64,000 nt of DNA from CBDIHH01 sp965279095 (GTDB lineage: Bacteria; Pseudomonadota; Alphaproteobacteria; Caulobacterales; Caulobacteraceae), in the NCBI GenBank assembly GCA_965279095.1, contig CBDIHH010000007.1, positions 186,001-250,000 on the forward strand, given 5' to 3'. The notes below the pieces were generated by a model. That model ran no database searches. It had not been told where the DNA came from and worked only from the letters and a program-made list of their open reading frames with translations. Below, one piece after another: positions 59,577 through 64,000 of this stretch. A program made the translations under genes and the position numbers. Every line of letters begins with the position of its first letter. The stretch's first letter is position 1.

Positions 59577-60083
59577 ATGATCCACCATCTGTCTGTCGCT
59601 GCAAAAAATCCGAAGACTGTGGCGGCCTTCTTCGCCGAACTCACCGGCGGCGTGGTCGTCGACTTCCCGCCGAACCCGGGCGGTTACATGACGTTCGCGC
59701 CCGATGACCATGGGACCGCCATCGAAGTCTATCCGTCCGGCAGCGTGATGCTCCCGAACGGCGCCGACGGCGCGATCTTCGCCCGCCAGCCGTCGGCGCC
59801 GGGCGACCGCTCCCCCACCCACGTCGCCATCAGCGTCGCGCTCGACGCCGCCGCGGTGGCGGCGATGGCCCGGGCGCGGGGATGGGCCTGCCAAACCTGT
59901 GATCGCGGCGGGGACTTCCATGTGATCGAGGTGTGGGTCGAGAACGCCTGGCTGGTCGAGGTTCTGCCGTCCGCCTTCGCCGACGAATACCTGGACTTTG
60001 CCAAGCGCGTGGTGAAGGCGGCCCAGCCGGCGCGCGCCCTGGACGCGCATCAGCCTCAGCTGGCGACTCTGGAACGGGTTTGA
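59577..60083 (+). CDS. VOC-family protein, likely LysR target
   Basis: A 168-aa protein with a VOC fold. MIHHLSVAAKNPKTVAAFFA provides the first metal-ligand histidine, PTHVAISVALDAAAVAAMA the second region, and VWVENAWLVEVLP a C-terminal glutamate. An alpha-helical tail follows. It may be a detoxification enzyme such as a glyoxalase or thiol transferase. Its divergence from the LysR gene suggests inducible expression. Confidence 0.82.
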   Translation: MIHHLSVAAKNPKTVAAFFAELTGGVVVDFPPNPGGYMTFAPDDHGTAIEVYPSGSVMLPNGADGAIFARQPSAPGDRSPTHVAISVALDAAAVAAMARARGWACQTCDRGGDFHVIEVWVENAWLVEVLPSAFADEYLDFAKRVVKAAQPARALDAHQPQLATLERV

Positions 60084-60113
60084 GCGCCACGCCGACCGGG
60101 CGACGTGACCGTG

Positions 60114-60332
60114 CTCCTCCCCCGGAGCCTCGCCAAGGCGAGGCGACTGAGGGAGGGGGACCGCGCCCCCGGGCTCGGCCGAAGGCCGACCCGAGGACAG
60201 GCTCCGCGCGGTGGAGGGGGCTGCGCGGCGGGTTGGGGAGTCCAGCGCCAGATCGCGACCTCTCCGGAAAACTCGGCGCCGCCCCCTCCACCAGCCTTCG
60301 GCTGGTCCCCCTCCCCCACAAGGGGGGAGGAG
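60114..60332. repeat. Type A palindromic repeat (expanded copy)
   Basis: The left arm CTCCTCCCCCGGAGCCTCGC and a nested GCCGAAGGCCGACCCGAGG hairpin are followed by CTCTCCGGAAAACTCGGCGC. The type A core GCCGCCCCCTCCACCAGC, GGTCCCCCTCCCCCAC and closing GGGGGGAGGAG come next. The core and right arm match the copy inside dnaE2 closely. Confidence 0.88.
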
Positions 60333-60383
60333 TACGGGTTTACAGAGCGCACCTAGCCTGCCCTCCGAACCCTCCCCACCGCG

Positions 60384-60526
60384 CCGTCGAACGCTTGATG
60401 GAATGGTGTTTCGTCAGTCGTCGCGCGTCAAGGATGCGCCGAAGGCGCACCGCTGCGCGGCGGCGCGAAGCGCCGTCCTTGACTCGCGGCGGCTGCCGAA
60501 ATCATGCTCCACCAAGCGATCGACGG
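60384..60526. repeat. Long B'-like palindrome
   Basis: CCGTCGAACGCTTGATGGA on the left pairs with CCACCAAGCGATCGACGG on the right. The middle holds nested CGTCAAGGATGCGCCGAAGG / GCGCCGTCCTTGACTCG arms. The design matches the B' units at 18841, 38632 and 51705 but is more diverged. From 60527 to 60689 I see nothing recognisable. Confidence 0.8.
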
Positions 60527-60689
60527 AGGGGTTTGCCCGCCGACACGCCAATTCGAATCCGCAAAGTCAGCGCCCTGCTGTGGGTCTAGCCAATTAGTCG
60601 AGCACGTATCTCCCGCCCACGTATTCGCGCCCCTGCATTCTTGAGAGTGTGCTTCCAAGGACCGCTATGGGTGGTGAGCGGAAATTACC

Positions 60690-61181
60690 TCAGTCGAGAT
60701 CGACGACGACACGATAGGGTCCACCATCGAGTTCTTGGAAGACTAGCGCGTTGGAGGGGGGACCTTCCAGGTCCTGCCCGAACGCCTTTGCCATCGCGGA
60801 CCGCGCGTCCAAGTCATGCCATAGCACCTCCTCCTCGCCGTAGCCGATAAACGCCAACGGCGTTCCGCCCGACCCTGGCCAGGTGAACGGGTTGAAGACG
60901 GCAAATCCCGGCGTGCGCTTGAGCAGTTCGTCGTGATACTCGGCCGAGACCTCAGATAGGTCGATGTCGAAGAACGCCCAGAACGGGTCGTTCAAGTAAA
61001 CATCGAACTCCCCACTGGCGATGCACTCGGCACATGGCTGACATTTCCGTTCGGCGTAGAGTGGCCCGCTATATCGCCAACCGGTCACGCGTCTGCAGAC
61101 CTCGCACTGCCCCGTCCCCCGAATAAACGAGCGAGGCGCGCTGAGGGCGGTCGGATGAAAACGGAAGGTGGTCGGGGTCAT
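60690..61181 (-). CDS. CbrC (UPF0167) family protein
   Basis: A 163-aa protein with the family's N-terminal FRFHPTALSAPRSF and cysteine pairs CEVCRR and CQPCAECIASGEFD, then GWRYSGPLY and RTPGFAVFNPFTWP. E. coli CbrC affects colicin E2 tolerance, but the molecular function is unknown. Codon use is less GC-biased than neighbouring genes and an insertion sequence starts about 150 bp away, so this may be acquired DNA. Confidence 0.82.
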   Translation of the reverse strand: MTPTTFRFHPTALSAPRSFIRGTGQCEVCRRVTGWRYSGPLYAERKCQPCAECIASGEFDVYLNDPFWAFFDIDLSEVSAEYHDELLKRTPGFAVFNPFTWPGSGGTPLAFIGYGEEEVLWHDLDARSAMAKAFGQDLEGPPSNALVFQELDGGPYRVVVDLD

Positions 61182-61400
61182 TCCACCAGACTAACTGCGT
61201 CTTGGGTCCCTGCAAGCGCACCCTCCCAACGTCCGCTAAGGGTCGAAGGCTACCATCTTTCCCGCGCCCTGAAGCGGACCCTCGCGCCATGGCCCAGAGC
61301 GGCCTCCGGTTAGGACCGCTAGGGGTGATGGGGTGGACGCCCCCTGACGGCATCGACGTGCCAGAGTGAGGTGTTGAGGCATCACTCGAAGGAGGCGTCC

Positions 61401-62414
61401 GTGGGAGAGGTTAGCACCGTCGGTCTGGATATCGCCAAGAGCATCTTTCAAGCGCACGGCGCTGATGGAGCGGGCGGGGTTGTGTTTCGGAAGAAGCTTG
61501 GGAGAGGCCGGCTGCTGGCCTTTTTCGCAAGCTTGCCGCCGTGTCTGGTGGCGATGGAGGCCTGCGCGGGCGCCCATCATTGGGGCCGCGAGCTGGCGGC
61601 TCTGGGGCATACGGTGCGGCTGATCCCGCCGGCCTATGTGAAGCCGTTTGTGAAGCGACAGAAGAACGACGAAGCCGACGCCGAGGCGATCTGCGAGGCG
61701 GCCCAGCGGCCGACGATGCGGTTCGTGCCGGTGAAGAGCCAGGCGCAGCAGGCCTCGGGCGTGGTGTTCCGGGCGCGCGATCTGCTGGTGCGGCAACGGA
61801 CCCAGATCACCAACGCCCTGCGAGGCCATCTGGCGGAGTATGGCCACGTGGCGGCCAAGGGTGTTTGCTACGTCGAGCGGCTGATCGATCGGATCGACGA
61901 CCTGCCTCACCAAGCCCAGCCGGCGCTGCACGGTCTGGTGCTGGCCATGCGGGCGTTGGACGAGCAGATCGTCGCGCTCGACCGCGAGATCGCGCTGCGG
62001 GCCAAGGAGGACGAGGCCGCGCGCCGTCTGATGACCATCCCGGGCATCGGCCCGGTCACCGCCGCCGCCATGGCGGCCCTGGCTCCCGACCCTCACGCCT
62101 TCCGTTGCGGCCGAGACTTCGCCGCCTGGCTGGGTCTCACGCCGCTGCAGAAGTCGACGGGCGGCAAGCAGAAGCTTGGTCAGATCACCAAGATGGGCGA
62201 GCGAACCTTGCGCCGGTTGCTGGTGATCGGGGCCAGCGCCGTGATCAAGCAGGCGTTGCTCAAGGGCGCGCCGCCCGGATCGTGGCTGGCGCAGATGCTG
62301 GCCAGGAAGCCCCGGATGTTGGTGGCCGTGGCCTTGGCCAACAAGACCGCGCGAATTGTCTGGGCGCTGCTGGCGAGAGGCGGGATTTACAGAGCTCCGG
62401 CGCTGACGGCTTGA
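61401..62414 (+). CDS. IS110-family transposase (DEDD recombinase)
   Basis: A 337-aa recombinase. The N-terminal RuvC-like domain has the acidic VGLDIAKSIFQAHG, AMEACAGAHHWGREL and KNDEADAEAICEA. The C-terminal Transposase_20 domain has TIPGIGPVTAAAMAAL, the serine-bearing WLGLTPLQKSTGGKQ and LGQITKMGERTLRRLL. The start is GTG at 61401 with GGAGG six nucleotides upstream. The gene is full length, so the element may be active. Confidence 0.95.
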   Translation: MGEVSTVGLDIAKSIFQAHGADGAGGVVFRKKLGRGRLLAFFASLPPCLVAMEACAGAHHWGRELAALGHTVRLIPPAYVKPFVKRQKNDEADAEAICEAAQRPTMRFVPVKSQAQQASGVVFRARDLLVRQRTQITNALRGHLAEYGHVAAKGVCYVERLIDRIDDLPHQAQPALHGLVLAMRALDEQIVALDREIALRAKEDEAARRLMTIPGIGPVTAAAMAALAPDPHAFRCGRDFAAWLGLTPLQKSTGGKQKLGQITKMGERTLRRLLVIGASAVIKQALLKGAPPGSWLAQMLARKPRMLVAVALANKTARIVWALLARGGIYRAPALTA

Positions 62415-62657
62415 GAGCCGTCAGTTTCAGAGGTGTCGAGGCGTAGGACGGACGACGGAGGGTATGGCGCACAGTCGGCGAGACGGGATCGGGAAAACCA
62501 GGGCTTCCCACCGTGCCTCATGAGCACGCTACGGGTGATTTGGATCTGATCCGCGAACTCCCATACGGGCCAGCACCGCCACGGCGGCGCACAACAGGCC
62601 GGACAGATGGCAGCATCCGACTACGTGTCAGACCTTCGAAATTCCACTTGCGCTGAT
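62415..62657 (+). ncRNA. Candidate guide (bridge) RNA region of the IS110/IS1111 element
   Basis: This noncoding 243-nt stretch lies between the transposase stop and the right inverted repeat. IS110-family elements carry a structured bridge RNA in a noncoding end, on the 3' side in the IS1111 group, that pairs with target and donor DNA. Local dyads such as GGCGAGACGGGATCG and CACCGCCACGGCGGCG are visible, but I could not fold the RNA, so this is by position only. Confidence 0.35.
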
Positions 62658-62685
62658 GGGGGCGTCCACAGATGGGGAGCAGGCA

Positions 62686-62949
62686 TCAGCCGATGAGCGC
62701 CCAACCGGTCGTGGCGTCTCCTATCACAACGTTCACCACTCCATCAAAAGTGGCGTGTCTTGCAGTTAACTGAATAGGGAGACCGTCAAATTCGTGTCCG
62801 GGAGAGTCGATTTCCCCATTCCACCCGAGACTAGGCTCACCCGTGACTCGTGCGTGGAACGGCGTCGGGGTGTCGCGGGTGCTCGAAGAGCCCGCGCTCG
62901 CCCAGCCGTAGCCGTAGATTGGGGCTACTTCTACTAGTCTGTCTGCCAT
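62686..62949 (-). CDS. Hypothetical protein, 87 aa
   Basis: A short reading frame starting MADRLVEVAPIYGYGWASAG and ending IGDATTGWALIG. It has a plausible RBS (GGTGAGA) a few bases upstream and no membrane segment. Its stop lies 17 bp from the right end of the insertion sequence, so a longer ancestral gene could have been cut, though the stop is not inside the element. No family is recognised. Confidence 0.4.
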   Translation of the reverse strand: MADRLVEVAPIYGYGWASAGSSSTRDTPTPFHARVTGEPSLGWNGEIDSPGHEFDGLPIQLTARHATFDGVVNVVIGDATTGWALIG

Positions 62950-63005
62950 TTCTCACCGTCGCTGCCATGGCGGGGGACTGCAAGGGGTCGAAAGCGGTCT
63001 TACCC

Positions 63006-63914
63006 CTACCGCTCCACCAGCTCGATCAACTCCCCCGCCGCCCCGCGGATCACGCCCACGCGGCTGCCGGCGAACGGCGGCAGTGCGGCCACGCGCGGCG
63101 GCGCGATCATGCGGTCGAGATGCGCGTCGAAGTCGAAGCATTCGAAGCTGACCAGGGCCACGCCCGGGGTCAGGCCGGCGGCGCCGAGGGGGCGGGCGGT
63201 GGCTTCGGGCGGGGCCTGGTCGGTCTCGATCTTGGTCCCGTCGCCGACGGTGACCACGGCCAGGGGGTGTTTCTGGTCGCGCGGCAGGCCGAAGGCGTCG
63301 TTCATCTGCGGTTGGCCGACCTGGAAGATCGGGCTGGCCTTGTTTCCGAACACGCCGGAATAGAAGTCCAGGATGGCCGGCAGGTCGGGGCCCGCCATGG
63401 TCATGATGAAGCAGCGGTCGACGAAGGACTGGGCCACCGCCAGGTCGGGGCGCGGCGGGTGCACGCGGGTGAAATAGAGGTATTCGTCGGCCGGGCCGCT
63501 GGCCTGCATGGCCCACAGATAGTCGTAGGTGTCCACGCCTGAGGGCACGCCGGTGATGGTGAAGGCGCCGGAGTCCTTCAGGCGTTCGTGCAGGGCGTCG
63601 GGGTCCTTGACGATCATCTCGATCGCGTTCCAGCCGTGCGTCCGGTAGGGGCGATAGCCCTGCGGCACCGCCTGCTCGACCACGCGGATGTAGTAGGGCA
63701 GGCCGCTCTCCGGCTGCAGGATCAGCAGCGGACGGCCCGCCGCCGCCGGCGCGCCCCAGCCCTGGGCCGTGTCGGCCGAGACGGTTCCCTTCTCGACCAC
63801 GCGGTAGCCGAGGAGGCTGGTGTACGCGTCCTCGATGGCCTGCAAGTCCGGCGCGGTCAGGGTGGTGCCCCGAATGGGGCCGAGGGAGCCCTGATGATCT
63901 TGCGGCTTGGTCAT
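63006..63914 (-). CDS. Two-domain VOC protein (third paralogue-like copy)
   Basis: A 302-aa protein with paired VOC modules. Module 1 starts GTTLTAPDLQAIEDAYTSLL and includes YRPYRTHGWNAIEMIVKDPD; module 2 starts RCFIMTMAGPDLPAILDFYS and ends VIRGAAGELIELVER. The layout resembles the paired-VOC proteins at 37409 and 42995. Canonical extradiol iron ligands are not obvious, so a reaction cannot be assigned. The upstream 86 bp to the window edge contains part of a palindromic repeat. Confidence 0.8.
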   Translation of the reverse strand: MTKPQDHQGSLGPIRGTTLTAPDLQAIEDAYTSLLGYRVVEKGTVSADTAQGWGAPAAAGRPLLILQPESGLPYYIRVVEQAVPQGYRPYRTHGWNAIEMIVKDPDALHERLKDSGAFTITGVPSGVDTYDYLWAMQASGPADEYLYFTRVHPPRPDLAVAQSFVDRCFIMTMAGPDLPAILDFYSGVFGNKASPIFQVGQPQMNDAFGLPRDQKHPLAVVTVGDGTKIETDQAPPEATARPLGAAGLTPGVALVSFECFDFDAHLDRMIAPPRVAALPPFAGSRVGVIRGAAGELIELVER

Positions 63915-64000
63915 GGGGCGGGTCTTTCGAGGGAGGGATGAATATCTCTAACCCGCATTCCCCGCGGAAGCGGGGATCCAGGCTTGGCCATGGAACGCGG

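Larger units (their letters stand above)
61333..62669 (+). mobile_element. IS110-family (IS1111-like) insertion sequence
   Basis: A 12-bp perfect inverted repeat (GTGGACGCCCCC at 61333-61344, GGGGGCGTCCAC at 62658-62669) encloses the transposase gene, giving a 1,337-bp element. GATGGGG is found just outside both ends (61327-61333 overlapping, and 62671-62677), a possible target core. The 5' leader is short (57 nt after the left repeat) while 243 nt lie between the transposase stop and the right repeat. Inverted repeats and a long 3' noncoding part are features of the IS1111 group. Confidence 0.82.

Overview
This 64 kb, very GC-rich window looks chromosomal and alphaproteobacterial. The best guess is Caulobacterales (Caulobacter/Phenylobacterium-like). 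That guess rests on the imuB-dnaE2 mutasome pair, the ftsEX-ydcF-plsC operon, the argH/lptM/lysA block, a large TonB-dependent receptor, Tat-exported PhoD, and the proline-rich OmpA C-terminus typical of that group. The assignment comes from gene content, not from a database match.

Layout. 0-5.4 kb: SOS mutagenesis genes (3' end of imuB, dnaE2), a small exported protein and a YpfJ-type metallopeptidase. 5.4-10.4 kb: a four-copy palindromic repeat array, then the leftward ftsE-ftsX-ydcF-plsC operon, with a zinc-ribbon protein and a phosphoribosyltransferase diverging from it. 10.6-18.6 kb: leftward argH-lptM-lysA, divergent tlpA, and a KdpDE-like two-component system divergent from the potassium transporter kup. 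19.2-26.1 kb: gluQ, an HNH nuclease, an ExoY-type sugar transferase flanked by tiny membrane proteins, a stretch (22.7-24.25 kb) where three consecutive genes all carry frameshifts (including sodB), then coq7, dsbB, a DedA-like protein and tRNA-Leu(CAA). 26.4-28.7 kb: a TbpB-like lipoprotein with a Slam-type outer-membrane partner. 28.7-31.8 kb: pta-ackA and fabI.

From about 31.8 to 50 kb lies an accessory catabolic/uptake region. It holds an alpha/beta hydrolase with an unusual nucleophile elbow, a ThDP enzyme, a MetE-like protein, glyoxalase/VOC proteins, an SDR, a PhyH-type dioxygenase, a flavin monooxygenase, a SnoaL-like protein, an IclR regulator, a Tat-exported DUF1838 protein, a TonB receptor fused to an OmpA domain, and PhoD. 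The substrate cannot be read from sequence, but the set fits uptake and breakdown of an organic compound. 50.5-60.1 kb: ada, a thioredoxin-fold/2OG-oxygenase fusion, a GMC oxidoreductase, an EF-hand protein, an aldo/keto reductase, a quinone reductase, and a LysR/VOC pair. 60-64 kb: a CbrC-like protein, a complete IS110/IS1111-type element with 12-bp inverted repeats, and another two-domain VOC protein.

At least four families of palindromic intergenic repeats run through the window. One copy lies inside dnaE2, where it is translated in frame. Another supplies the stop codon of ada.
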